Shown: positions 10,797-20,690 of the stretch, in pieces
How the letters are laid out: each line of letters begins with the position of its first letter
How positions within the stretch are numbered: the stretch's first letter is position 1
Source of the DNA: Aquarana catesbeiana
Lineage: Eukaryota; Chordata; Amphibia; Anura; Ranidae
Reading direction: 5' to 3'
NCBI RefSeq assembly: GCF_042186555.1
Contig: NC_133333.1
Location: 66,905,555 to 66,969,554, forward strand
DNA length: 64,000 bases
Notes under the pieces: generated by a model
Seen by the model: only the letters and a program-made list of their open reading frames with translations
What the model was told of the DNA's origin: nothing
Databases searched by the model: none
Position numbers and translations under genes: made by a program

Positions 10797-11536
10797 TGTG
10801 ACAGACCTAGCCGGGAAAGAGACTTTTGGAGGGGACTGTATGCTAGCCTCTTGCCGATCGATCGGGGGCCCTTGCATTTGGGGGAACGGTGCTCTTTGTG
10901 AGCTGTATGTCTGGGGACCCTGGATTTGCCATATTGGAATAGTGGCTGATTCATAATGCTGGGACAGATACTGTTAGGAGATGCTGATGTAAATTCCAAC
11001 ACCTGTCGGTCTATTGTCTGCTAAAATGTGTATTGTAAATAAGTCTACTATGGGATCTAAGAGTCATTAGATCCCCATTGTTATTTGTGTTAATTAACTC
11101 TGATATTGTGTGAAGAAGAGTCTATGTTGATTGTGATAATGTTGATTGGATTTTCTGAACTACAAGACGGCCAGTCTGGCCTAACGCCCATGTCTGAGTC
11201 ATCTAGTCTGTCTAAAGGGATTAGTTCATTAGCTCATGTTATTTAGGTTAATTAGGTTACAGCTGTATGGTTAGAGTAATATGAGCAGGAGGTCTGCACC
11301 TACACTTTGAGTGTATAAAAGCCTGTATTTTGTCAATAAAGATAGATTCCTGGTTGAACTTACATACAGCCTGCCTGGTGTTTGTTCTGAGCTACACAAC
11401 TGGGTTAGAACGGCACATAGCTGAAGTTCTAATCCCGGAGCATTGGATGACCGAACCATCAGACGTTGCAATCTGATTCAATAGCTGCAGAGGAGTGTCA
11501 GGAGAGTGGAACCGAGCGAGCAAGGGGCTCGTTACA
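10797..11536 (+). repeat. 5' LTR of the non-autonomous element
   Basis: It starts TGTGACAGACC and ends GGGCTCGTTACA. It includes a TATA-like GTGTATAAAAGCC near 11312 and a CAATAAAGATAG poly(A) signal near 11335, the order expected for LTR U3-R. It is nearly identical to 13560-14294. Confidence 0.92.
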
Positions 11537-11556
11537 TTGGTTGGCAGCAGTGGGAT
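11537..11556 (+). promoter_or_regulatory. Candidate primer binding site
   Basis: TTGGTTGGCAGCAGTGGGAT directly follows the 5' LTR, with TGG one base in, as expected for pairing with a tRNA CCA 3' end. I cannot assign the tRNA. Confidence 0.5.
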
Positions 11557-11719
11557 TTGCTCTCCAGTTACTGGGACACTCCAAACCAGCCACGCTGAAA
11601 GACTTACTTGAGAGCCGTGGAGGGAATGGTTGGATCGTGCTTCCTTGCCGTGAACACATCCAAACCATCACCTGGATCCAAGGTAGCAGGATAGCAGGAG
11701 AGGAGAAATACCAGCCACC

Positions 11720-12138
11720 ATGGATGAGGAATTCAGAAGGAGGCTGCGAGAGGAGATACAGCACAGAGGACCAGTATCAGAGCAGGTCCTGCTAGGATGG
11801 TTTGATTCTGTCCGCTGTGAGCTCTGGAAGGAAGCGCTAGCCCGTGAGCAGCGACACCAGGGAAAAGTTCTCCCCTCCGTCCATGTGAGGTACTGGTCGC
11901 AGTATGAAGTGCGAATGCTGTTTTTGGGGGAACAGCCGAGTTAAGCAGGCTGATCCGGGCAGAAATGCGGTTGGACGAGAGCTACAGAGCCCTCCAGTGG
12001 TATGTAGCCCAAGTGTGCCCATGGACAGCGGATGACAGCCCCACGGAAGGCTTTAAATACGATGGCCTGGGATTGTTATACTGGAGGCTGTCCAGGGACC
12101 CTGACTTTGGAAGTGATCGGGAGTGGCGTTTGGAGTAA
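11720..12138 (+). pseudogene. N-terminal Gag-like region, frameshifted
   Basis: An ATG at 11720 after the context CCAGCCACC opens a charged frame of about 73 codons. A one-base shift near 11938 moves the reading to a frame ending at TAA 12136-12138. That frame is in phase with the ATG at 12142. The protein is rich in Glu, Arg and Trp with helical character and no enzyme motif. It is probably the N-terminus of the same Gag-like protein as the next entry. Confidence 0.5.
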
Positions 12139-12141
12139 ATA

Positions 12142-13398
12142 ATGGAGCACAGAGAGCGGAGACTGAATGTCTCAGAAGTGCACTGGGCACTGGAAGATTT
12201 GGAGTTTCTGGCCGTTCAGGAATGGGAGTTGGAGATCGCCTACAAACAGCTGTTAGACTCTGCTCAGCAGCAGGGTGGTGCTCCCTTTGCCTGGGACTAT
12301 CATGAAACACCAGTTGACAACTCTGAAATCCTGGCTGAAGAGTTGACAATGTGGCAGAGTAATGGTGTACTTTTCCAACCTGGCCCCACAGCTATGGAGG
12401 CGGAGGTCTTATGGCGGATGCAGCAAGTGCTGACTGACCTTGATGAACCTGTTTCTGCATTGGATGATCTTGGATGGAGGAATGTGCCTGTCCAGCATAA
12501 TGCCAGAGAATCGGCAGTGGAAAATCTGAAGATTGCCATCCCAAAACCTGAAGTGCTGACAACAGGGCAGAGCTCTGCTAACCTCTGCCCAGCACTGATA
12601 GCATCTTCTGGGTTCCACGGAGAGGAGATGGTGAACCTTTATCCCCAGACACCAGTTGCAGAGACAGGGGATTTGATAGACTTTTCTGCTGAGGAAGAAC
12701 AACCTGGTGAGCCTCCAGCAGAAGAAGAGCTGTTATTAGAGCCAAACTTCACTGTGCTCTGCCCAGCACTGATAGCATCTTCTGGGTTCCAGGGACAGGA
12801 GATGGTGAACCTTTATCCACAGACACCAGTTGCAGAGACAAGGGATTTGATAGACTTTTCTGCTGAGGAAGAACAACCTGGAGAGCCTCCAGCAGAAGAG
12901 GAGCTGTTATTAGGGTCAAACTTCACTATGCTCTACCCAGCACCAACAGAAGTATCTGTGAAGTTACAAGGAACTTCCCCAGCTGAAGCGCTGGCAACTG
13001 AACAGAGGGTCCAAGATCTCTGCCCTACACTTGCGTTGGTTCCGGAGGCTCAGGGTGAGAAGGAGGTGGTCACTTCCCAGCAGCAGATCAGGATACAGGG
13101 GGAGAAGGGAGAGGAGGTGTTCGTCATCCCTCCCCAACAGTTAGCCGGAGCAGATGGTGTGGGGTTTCCAGCAGAAGAGCTGGCAACAGGGCCGAGTACT
13201 GCTGGACTCTGCCCTCAACTAACATGTCCTGTGAAGGTGGATGGGACTTCAGTCTCCACCTGTATACCCCAGGGATGCTGGGCAGTCGGCCCAGATCCAC
13301 TACAGCATGACGGAGTGAGCCCAGAGACCCTGTCTTCTCTCCAGCGGCAGAAAGGACTCCAGTCCAGGCCTCTCCCCAGCGGCAGATATGTTCTCTGA
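12142..13398 (+). CDS. 418-aa Gag-like protein with an internal 65-aa duplication
   Basis: This is an open frame inside the non-autonomous LTR element, four bases after an in-phase TAA. Residues 1-100 are helical and charged. A unit with CPALIASSGF, EMVNLYPQTPVAET and LIDFSAEEEQPGEPPAEEEL is present twice, at about residues 148-207 and 209-270, with very few changes. A diverged part follows. The protein is acidic and Pro/Glu-rich. It has no zinc knuckle and no protease or polymerase motif. I call it Gag-like only from its position between primer site and PPT. It could instead be an unrelated captured ORF. Confidence 0.55.
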   Translation: MEHRERRLNVSEVHWALEDLEFLAVQEWELEIAYKQLLDSAQQQGGAPFAWDYHETPVDNSEILAEELTMWQSNGVLFQPGPTAMEAEVLWRMQQVLTDLDEPVSALDDLGWRNVPVQHNARESAVENLKIAIPKPEVLTTGQSSANLCPALIASSGFHGEEMVNLYPQTPVAETGDLIDFSAEEEQPGEPPAEEELLLEPNFTVLCPALIASSGFQGQEMVNLYPQTPVAETRDLIDFSAEEEQPGEPPAEEELLLGSNFTMLYPAPTEVSVKLQGTSPAEALATEQRVQDLCPTLALVPEAQGEKEVVTSQQQIRIQGEKGEEVFVIPPQQLAGADGVGFPAEELATGPSTAGLCPQLTCPVKVDGTSVSTCIPQGCWAVGPDPLQHDGVSPETLSSLQRQKGLQSRPLPSGRYVL

Positions 13399-13547
13399 GA
13401 GAGGCAGAGGTTGGCTGGGTGAGTAATACTTTGTTTGGAACAATTTGTTTGGGGTACTGTGTGGGTACAGGCATTAGAGCACTGGAACTACTGACTAACT
13501 TTGGAGTCAACCCGTCTGGGGTCTCCTCCTGTGTTAGTCTCCTGCCG

Positions 13548-13559
13548 AAAGGGGAGAAA
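13548..13559 (+). promoter_or_regulatory. Polypurine tract of the non-autonomous element
   Basis: GAAAGGGGAGAAA abuts the TGTGACAG start of the 3' LTR. Confidence 0.8.
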
Positions 13560-14294
13560 TGTGACAGACCTAGCCGGGAAAGAGACTTTTGGAGGGGACT
13601 GTATGCTAGCCTCTTGCGATCGATCGGGGGCCCTTGCATTTGGGGGAACGGTGCTCTTTGTGAGCTGTATGTCTGGGGACCCTGGATTTGCCATATTGGA
13701 ATAGTGGCTGATTCATAATGCTGGGACAGATACTGTTAGGAGATGCTGATGTAAATTCCAACACCTGTCGGTCTATTGTCTGCTAAAATGTGTATTGTAA
13801 ATAAGTCTACTATGGGATCTAAGAGTCATTAGATCCCCATTGTTATTTGTGTTAACTCTGATATTGTGTGAAGAAGAGTCTATGTTGATTGTGATAATGT
13901 TGATTGGATTTTCTGAACTACAAGACGGCCAGTCTGGCCTAACGGTCATGTCTGAGTCATCTAGTCTGTCTAAAGGGATTGGTTAATTAGCTCATGTTAA
14001 TTAGGCTAATTAGGTTACAGCTGTATGGTTAGAGTAATATGAGCAGGAGGTCTGCGCCTACACTTTGAGTGTATAAAAGCCTGTATTTTGTCAATAAAGA
14101 TAGATTCTTAGTTGAACTTACATACAGCCTGCCTGGTGTTTGTTCTGAGCTACACAACTGGGTTAGAACGGCACATAGCTGAAGTTCTAATCCCAGAGCA
14201 TTGGATGACCGAACCATCAGACGTTGCAATCTGATTCAATAGCTGCAGAGGAGTGTCAGGAGAGTGGAACCGAGCGAGCAAGGGGCTCGTTACA
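13560..14294 (+). repeat. 3' LTR of the non-autonomous element
   Basis: It matches the 5' LTR along its full length apart from a few small changes, for example a 4-base difference near 13855 and a 1-base difference near 13617. It is followed by the GTCCC target repeat. Confidence 0.92.
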
Positions 14295-14615
14295 GTCCCA
14301 AAAAAGTGTCAAGTGTCCAATCTGTCCGCAACAATGTTGCAGTCCTGCTAAAAACTGCAGATCGCCGCCATTACTAGTAACAAATAAATAAATAATAAAA
14401 ATTACATAAAAATACTATAAATCTATTACCTATTTTGTAGACGCTATAACTTTTGCCCAACCAATCAATATACGCTTATTGCTATTTTTTTTACCAAAAA
14501 TATGTAGAAGAATATATAATGGGCTAAACTGATGAAGAATTTTTTTTTTTACATTTTTTTGGGGATATTTATTATTCATTAAGGGGGCAAATCCTTCCGG
14601 GGCTGAAGTGGTTAA

Positions 14616-14716
14616 TCAATAGCCTTGAAACTTTGCACAACCAAAGTTTTTATCTTCCCATCCCTATCCTGAATATGGATTTTGGTTTTCCACAAGGGAA
14701 ATGAGTGACATTTAGC
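14616..14716 (-). repeat. TTAAGCT satellite, segment 2 (reverse orientation)
   Basis: Part of a satellite unit continues segment 1 in the same orientation: CCTTGAAACTTTGCACAACC, then TTCCACAAGGGAAATGAGTG and TTTAGCTTAA. Confidence 0.75.
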
Positions 14717-14975
14717 TTAAAGGATTTGTAAAGGTTCATTTTCTTTTTTAAACAAACATTTCATACTTACCTCCTCTGTGCAGTTGGTTTTGCACAGAAC
14801 AGCACCAGTCCTCTTCTGGGGTCCCTCAGCGGTGCTCCTGGCTCCTCCTCTTCTTGAGTGACCCCTTGGAGAGCCGCTCTCCTTTGAGGGAACTGGTGTG
14901 GGCAAGGGGGATGGGGAGGGGGTCCAGTGTAAGTTCACCTTACAGATCTTCTGTAAAGGTGAACTTACCCTTTAA
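14717..14975 (+). mobile_element. TTAA-flanked MITE (AGGRTTTGTAAAGG type)
   Basis: The termini are TTAAAGGATTTGTAAAGG and GTGAACTTACCCTTTAA, inverted and each ending in TTAA. There is no coding capacity. The satellite changes orientation across this element. Confidence 0.7.
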
Positions 14976-15129
14976 GCTATTCCAATTAAATGTTTTAGGA
15001 CTATAGTAAAATTGTTAAAAGTGAATAACCTTTGGTCTGTTTTACCAAACAATCTGAGATTTTTAGAATATGCTGACATAGATACAGTCTTCCATTGTGG
15101 GAATTTTAGGGAAATTGGATAACATCCAG
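14976..15129 (+). repeat. TTAAGCT satellite, segment 3 (forward orientation)
   Basis: AATTAAATGTTTTAGGAC, GTGAATAACCTTTGGTCTG and TAGGGAAATTGGATAACAT match the forward satellite unit seen at 17879. Confidence 0.7.
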
Positions 15130-15838
15130 AAAAAAAGTACAGCACCCCCTGACCCCCAGAGGCATAGCATGGACACCCAAAGGCAGGGAAGACTGACATT
15201 TTGATCTCGGGCAGATCCTATCCCAGTGAAGGGCTGTGCGATCAAAGAAAGGTTTGGCGCCAGTCATTTTAAGTTCATTTTTAAATGCTTTATTGGAGAA
15301 CTCAATAACTGACAGAAGGCATAGGGCTGAGAATATCCATGGCAAAACTAGATAAGAACATAACTCCAGACTCACCAGTCTCTTTCAGTATTCCACAGTG
15401 CAGAATCAATAGGAGCACAGGCTGGCACTGGGTATTAGAGAAACAGCTGAATAGGGAATAGATATAAGATCTTCAGTAGGAGGGACACCAGACTTGCTCC
15501 TTAGGTGCTTTCCAGTAACAGATACCTCCAGTAGCCATCCAGCTTCTCTGGTGCTCCTCCACAATCTGCATGTGAGGCCTCTTCTAGGCTTGAGTCCTAG
15601 TCAAACCTTTCCCACTCTTGAGCATTCCCATCTCCAGGACAAGCCTGGATGTAGGCTGTATGAAGACTGAGCATATGGCAATTCTCCTAAGTATATATGC
15701 ACTTCCCCAGCATGCACCACTGGCTAAGAAACCCCTAGTGAATGGCTGGTGAGCCACACACACACACACACTCATAATATTCCCCCATTGGCTGTCCCAC
15801 ACTACAGTCACTACACAAAAGGTGGTAGGGGCTTCACA
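15130..15838 (-). mobile_element. Insertion in the satellite, candidate solo LTR
   Basis: About 700 bp replace the middle of a satellite unit. Read on the minus strand, it has a TATA-like TATATACTTAGG and a later AATAAAGCATTT in the order expected for an LTR. There is a short (CA)n near 15757. I see no gene. Exact ends and target repeats are not clear. Confidence 0.35.
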
Positions 15839-16505
15839 AGCTTAATGGCACTCACTTGTTTTGTGGAAAACAAAAATCCATGAAACATCTAGGATAGGTT
15901 TGGGGATGCTGAAAGCTTGGGTTGTACAAAGTTTCAAGGCAATTGATTAAGGTTTAGGCACTTTATTGTAAGTTAAGCCCCATTAAGCTCCCCAAAAAAC
16001 AAGCTTAACACGTTCATTTTCTTTGTGGGAGACCAAAATCCTTGACTCTTCTAGGATAGGTTTGGGAAGTTAAAAACTTAGGTTATGCAAAGTTTCAAGA
16101 CAATTTATGAAAGTTTAGGCACATTATGGTACATTAGGCTCTTTTTACACTGAGCCACATGTTTTGGGATTGTAAAATATAGCTTAATGTAAATAACTTT
16201 TGGTGTGATTTAACAAATGGGCTTAAATGTTCTGAGTATGTTGGCATGGATAGAGTCTTCTATTGTATGAAGTTTGGGGGAAATGGGTTAAGATTTAAGG
16301 TCTTTTTTGTACATTAAGCCACATTAAGCTTCCCAAAAAACAAGCTTAATGTCCCTAGTTTGCCTTGTGGAACACCGAATCGCATGTAACTTATAGGATA
16401 GGTTTGGAATGTTGAGATCTTACTCTGTGCAAAGTTTCAGGGCAATTGATTGAGGTTTAGGCACTTTATTACACGTCAAGCTACATTAAGCTACATTAAG
16501 CTACA
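15839..16505 (+). repeat. TTAAGCT satellite, segment 4
   Basis: About two forward units are present, with AAAAAACAAGCTTAA, AAAGTTTCAAGGCAATTGAT and TTTTGGTGTGATTTAACAAA. The end holds three copies of the 10-mer TTAAGCTACA. Confidence 0.85.
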
Positions 16506-17073
16506 TTAAAGCGGAGTTCCAGTCCCCGGCTCAATTTTTTTTTTTTAAGACTCCACTTCAACTTGATCCACTTTATATGCAATCTTTAGATAGTGTTATT
16601 CTAGTACTCACTTTTTTCTATTCAAACATAAATAAAAAGATCTGGATCTCGGAAGCTGGCAGTGTCCATCTCCACTGTGGGCATCTGAAGCCCTCTTCTA
16701 TCCATTTCCGGGAATCGATGCAGCCTGCACCTCCACATCTCGCGCCTGTGCAGTAATGCCACCGCACGGCGCTCCTTCCTCTTGAGTCCTGACACATTGC
16801 CATAGCGGCGTCGACGTTCTGTCAATCATCATGAGATTTCGTCACTAGGCTATTCACAAGGACTCTTGGGATACATGAAGCCGCTATCCCATGGGCCCTT
16901 GCAAATCGCCTAGTGACGTAATCGCCTCGGCGGGGCTACTGGAAATGCAGGAGAAAAAATATAATTAAGGTATTTCCTTTAAAAAAAAAAAAAAGCATTT
17001 CCATGGCGAAAAGGATTTTTATAGGGGATACCAGAGTGAGGAAGTGTGTAAAATGGGTGGAACTCCACTTTAA
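16506..17073 (+). mobile_element. TTAA-flanked MITE (AGYGGAGTTCCA type)
   Basis: The termini are TTAAAGCGGAGTTCCAG and GGTGGAACTCCACTTTAA. The element lies exactly at a TTAA of the satellite motif ACATTAAGCC, as shown by intact neighbouring units. The interior is partly GC-rich and non-coding. Confidence 0.8.
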
Positions 17074-17446
17074 GCCATTTTCATATTAAATGTTTTAGCA
17101 TTGTAAAAATATAGCTTAATGTGAATAACTTTTGGTGTGATTAACCAAATGAGCTGAAAGTTTTAGAATATGTTGGCATGGATAGAGTCTTCCATTGTGT
17201 GAAGTTTGGGGAAATTGGTTAACATTTAAGGTCTTTTTTGTACATTAAGCCACATTAAGCTCCCCAAAAAACAAGCTTAATGTCCCTAGTTTGCCTTGTG
17301 GAACATCGAATCGCATGAAACTTCTTGGATAGGTTTGGGAAGTTGAGATCTTAGGCTGTGCAAAGTTTCAGGGCAATTGATTGAGGTTTAGGCACTTTAT
17401 TACACATTAAGCTACATTAAGCTATATTAAGCCATTTTCAAATTCA
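17074..17446 (+). repeat. TTAAGCT satellite, segment 5
   Basis: This is one forward unit, from GCCATTTTCATATTAAATG through to the Harbinger-type insertion. Confidence 0.85.
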
Positions 17447-17876
17447 TGCCCTGTACACTCGGTCAGATTTTCATCAGGAAATGTGTGATAGGATCTTGTT
17501 AACAGAAATTCCGACCATGTGTGGGCTCCATCACACATTTTCCATCGGAATTTCCGACACACAAAGTTTGAGAGCTTGCTATAAAATTTTCCGACAACAA
17601 AATCCGTCGGAAATTCCGATCGTGTGTATACAAATCCAACGCACAAAGTGCCACGCATTCTCAGAATAAATTAAGAGATGAAAGCTATTGGCTACTGTCC
17701 CGTTTATAGTTCCGACGTACGTGTTTTACGTCACCGCGTTCAGAACGATCGGATTTCCCGACAACTTTGTGTGACCGTGTGTATGCAAGACAAGTTTGAG
17801 CCAACATCCATCGGAAAAAATCCATGCATTTTGTTGTCGGAATGTCAGATCAATGTCCGACCGTGTGTACAGGGCA
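17447..17876 (+). mobile_element. Harbinger-type MITE
   Basis: The inverted ends are TGCCCTGTACAC and GTGTACAGGGCA. TAA follows on the right and TCA (one change from TAA) precedes on the left, fitting a 3-bp target. Many CCGAC/GTCGG words give the interior an inverted structure. It is non-coding and is related in style to 58128-58533. Confidence 0.7.
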
Positions 17877-18697
17877 TAAATGTTTTAGCATTGTAAAATA
17901 TAGGTTAACGTGAATAACTTTTGGTGTGGTTAACCAAGTGAGCTGAAATTTTCAGAATGTGTTGGCATCGATAGATTCTTCTATTGTGTAAAATTTGTGG
18001 GAAATTAGTTAACATTTAAGGTCTTTTTTGTACATTAAGCCACATTAAGCTCCCCAAAAAACAAGCTTAATGTCCCTAGTTTGCCTTGTGGAACACCAAA
18101 TCGCATGAAACTTCTTGAAATGGGTTTGGAAAGGTAAAAACTTAGGCTGTGCAAAGTTTCAGTGCATTTGATTGAGGTTTAGGCACATTATGGTACATTA
18201 AGCTCTTTACATTAAATGTTTTAGCATTGTAAAATATAGCTTAATGTGAATAACTTTTGATGTGATTTACCAAATGAGCTGAAATTTTCAGAATATATTG
18301 GTATGGATAGAGTCTTCTATTGTGTGAAGTTTGGGGGAAATTGGTTAACATTTAAGGTCTTTTTTGTACGTTAAGCTCCCCAAAAAAACAAGCTTAATGT
18401 CCCTAGTTTGCCTTGTGGAACACTGAATCACATGAAACTTCTTGGATAGGTTTGTAAAGGTAAAAATGTGGGCTGTGCAAAGTTTCAGGGCAGTGCCAAA
18501 TCGCAAAAAGTGCTCTGGTCAGGAAGGAGGTAAATTCTTCCAGGGCTGAAGTGGTTAAGAAACATTAAGCTCCCAAAAAAACAAGCTTAATGTCCCTAGT
18601 TTGCCTTGTGGAACACCGAATCGCATGAAACTTCTTGGATGGGTTTGGAAAGGTAAAAACTTAGGCTGTGCAAAGTTTCAGTGCAATTGATTGAGGC
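17877..18697 (+). repeat. TTAAGCT satellite, segment 6
   Basis: About 2.5 forward units are present. The spacing between the two AAATGTTTTAGCATTG sites (17879 and 18209) gives the ~330-bp period. A truncated TTAA-MITE end (GGGCTGAAGTGGTTAA) interrupts it at about 18491-18557. Confidence 0.85.
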
Positions 18698-19446
18698 TGT
18701 TACCGAAACTTGGCTGCACACAGAGCACACAGCCAAATCTCCTGTTTCTAATAATAATAACAATTTCGTCTAATGATATAAATGCATCTCACCTTCTGAT
18801 CGTATGCCATCCTCTGCCATAGCCCATCCTCTGGTGTGTGCCCCATTACCCACAAACAGACATCAACACATCCTTATGTTCTCAGCTCCAGCATCTCTCT
18901 CCCAGCAAGACTGCCTGCCAAGCAGTGTCCTGGCCCTTTATTAACATAACAGGAAGTCCAACAGCCAACAGCCAACAGCTTCCAACAGCCAAACACCTCT
19001 TACAAAGCTTGTGACCTCACAGGAAATGAACACATAAGGACATGACCAAATAAGGATTTAACAACACAACAAAATACAACCAAATGACGATGACCAGAGT
19101 TCCTCGTGGATGGGAGATTATCTACAGGTGTACGTCGTGGCACCCCAAATATGCTGATCAGGCATACCGGGGTGACAAGAGCAAACAACCGCTAAACCGA
19201 TAATGTTTTTGCAGAGCGAACACACCCCCACCAGACGATCGTTCTGTGCATTGCACAGGGGCCCTTTGCTGGCAGACATGTCTTCTCTCCGCAACCACCT
19301 CTCTCCAAACACCAGGAAGTTTTCCACTACCTAACAGGTCTCAACCAGCGTCAGTCTGCCCCAGTCAGCTCTTTAGAGCGGGCTGCGAGAGAACAGACAC
19401 TGGGAGACTCTTATGACAATACATTAATCTAAAATTTTCCACAACA
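18698..19446 (-). repeat. 3' LTR of the endogenous retrovirus (minus strand)
   Basis: The termini are TGTTACC at 18698 and ACAACA at 19446, so the minus strand reads TGTTGTGG...GGTAACA. On that strand an AATAAAGGGCC poly(A) signal lies near 18940, and a polypurine tract immediately precedes the LTR. Confidence 0.6.
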
Positions 19447-19462
19447 GTCCCTCCTCTTGTCA
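19447..19462 (-). promoter_or_regulatory. Polypurine tract (minus strand)
   Basis: The plus strand reads GTCCCTCCTCTTGT, so the minus strand gives ACAAGAGGAGGGAC directly before the TG of the LTR. Confidence 0.6.
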
Positions 19463-19529
19463 TATGATCCCATGTGTCCCTCGATGAATCCTGATCTTCT
19501 TCTTAGTCCATAAAAAGTAAAACACGGTT

Positions 19530-20110
19530 TGACATGTAGACTCTGTTGGAGATGACGTGGTGAGCTGTAGTAATCGTCGGTCGGTTTGGGATCCTCTGTG
19601 TCTTGTACGTGGGTCGGGCTTCGGGGCATCTCATCAGGGAAGATGTGGTCATCTGCTCAGGCTCTGGTCCAATCAGGCAACAGGAGCACCTCATCATGGC
19701 ATATAGAAGGTATAGAAACAAAAACAACATGAGCATATATACCCCTACTTCCTTCACTATGATCCGCTGCAAAATAAAAATTAAATCCCCAACAATTCCC
19801 AAACCCTTAAAAAGGATTCCAACCTTCACTAGCTATAGCTCTGGCTTTGCCTTGTAGGGATCTAAACCTTATCCATATGGGCCTGAACTTTGTCACTACT
19901 ATCCCCGATCCAGATATAACAATCTTTACTTATGAATTCCCAGAAACCCCCTTGGACTGTGGGAACTTCCTTGTAGCTTCAACAGTTACATGAAGACATC
20001 CCATCCTCAATGGATGAGAAATTGTTCAAGCGTTTCATAAGCTCAAGCCCCCACTGTGTACAAGCAATTCCCTTCCAGCTGTCCCTGCCATTCTTACCTT
20101 CTCTCGCACC
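19530..20110 (-). pseudogene. Envelope transmembrane-subunit remnant
   Basis: On the minus strand, upstream of the PPT, the remnant has a Cys-bearing segment followed by two hydrophobic stretches, the second long enough to span a membrane and ending near a Cys pair. This resembles the anchor and cytoplasmic tail of a retroviral envelope. Several stops and shifts break it. The position just before the PPT supports the call; no surface-subunit sequence is seen upstream. Confidence 0.4.
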
Positions 20111-20569
20111 ATCAGATCCTCACGATCGGCCGCGACATAAGATGCTGGGACAAGTTTCACCAGCACACATGAACCTCTTGCCTTGGGGAATTACCTTATA
20201 AGCTGTAGATCCGCATTAATACCAAACTACAGTTGAAATACACTTGTGGGCTACTAGTTATCCCGATATCAAAGCTGGCAAGAACCAGAGCTATTGTTAA
20301 AATTATAACTAATTTTACCCTCTAGAAATGTTTTGTTAAGTTCCTTTGACAGGTGTCTGTTTGGATTTTACTAGTCTGTCAAAACTCCTCACACAAATAT
20401 GAACGTCACATATAGCATGTACCGCTGGGGCACTAATACCCAACCTTGTGTCCTGTTCTCTTTCTTAGCTAGTTGGGATTCTTTTCATCGTTACCCTTGC
20501 TAAAATTTACTAAACAAAAAAATATAAATAAACAAAGATACTCCTCTACTCTTTGTGGTTGACCCGCTT

Positions 20570-20690
20570 CTTGCAGTGGCTGGTGTGGTCTCATCCCTCA
20601 AGCTTCTTTACAATGACCCAGTCACCTGGTTGGAAAGAATGTAAACTGGTTATTGTGTCAGGGTCCAGGATGGACCCGTGAACCCTGTGG
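20570..20690 (-). pseudogene. Integrase C-terminal remnant of the retrovirus
   Basis: A short minus-strand stretch reads FQPGDWVIVKK, the pattern of the small C-terminal domain of gammaretrovirus-like integrases. A stop follows soon after. It lies about 460 bp from the envelope-anchor remnant, too close for a full envelope, so the region between was deleted. Confidence 0.45.

Larger units (their letters stand above)
10797..14294 (+). mobile_element. Non-autonomous LTR retrotransposon with GTCCC target duplication
   Basis: Two LTRs (10797-11536 and 13560-14294) flank a 2.0-kb interior that has a primer-site-like start, a PPT and one Gag-like coding region but no protease, RT or integrase. The direct repeats GTCCC at 10792-10796 and 14295-14299 are a perfect 5-bp target duplication. 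The LTRs differ at only about a dozen positions, so insertion was fairly recent. Replication would need enzymes from a related element. Confidence 0.92.
10258..14615 (+). mobile_element. TTAA-flanked MITE (CCRCTTC ends), split by an LTR element
   Basis: The left end is TTAACCGCTTCAGGCC and the right end is GGGCTGAAGTGGTTAA, so the termini are inverted and each is bounded by TTAA. The interior (CAATATACGC, GCGATTTTTAT, TTTTGCGCTATAAAC) matches the MITE at 31582-32789. There an empty site proves the TTAA duplication. Here a 3.5-kb LTR retrotransposon has inserted into the MITE. TTAA targets are typical of the piggyBac superfamily. Confidence 0.75.

Noticed and set aside
13124..13639. 171-codon minus-strand frame
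   Set aside because: It is antisense to the Gag-like frame and the LTR of the non-autonomous element.
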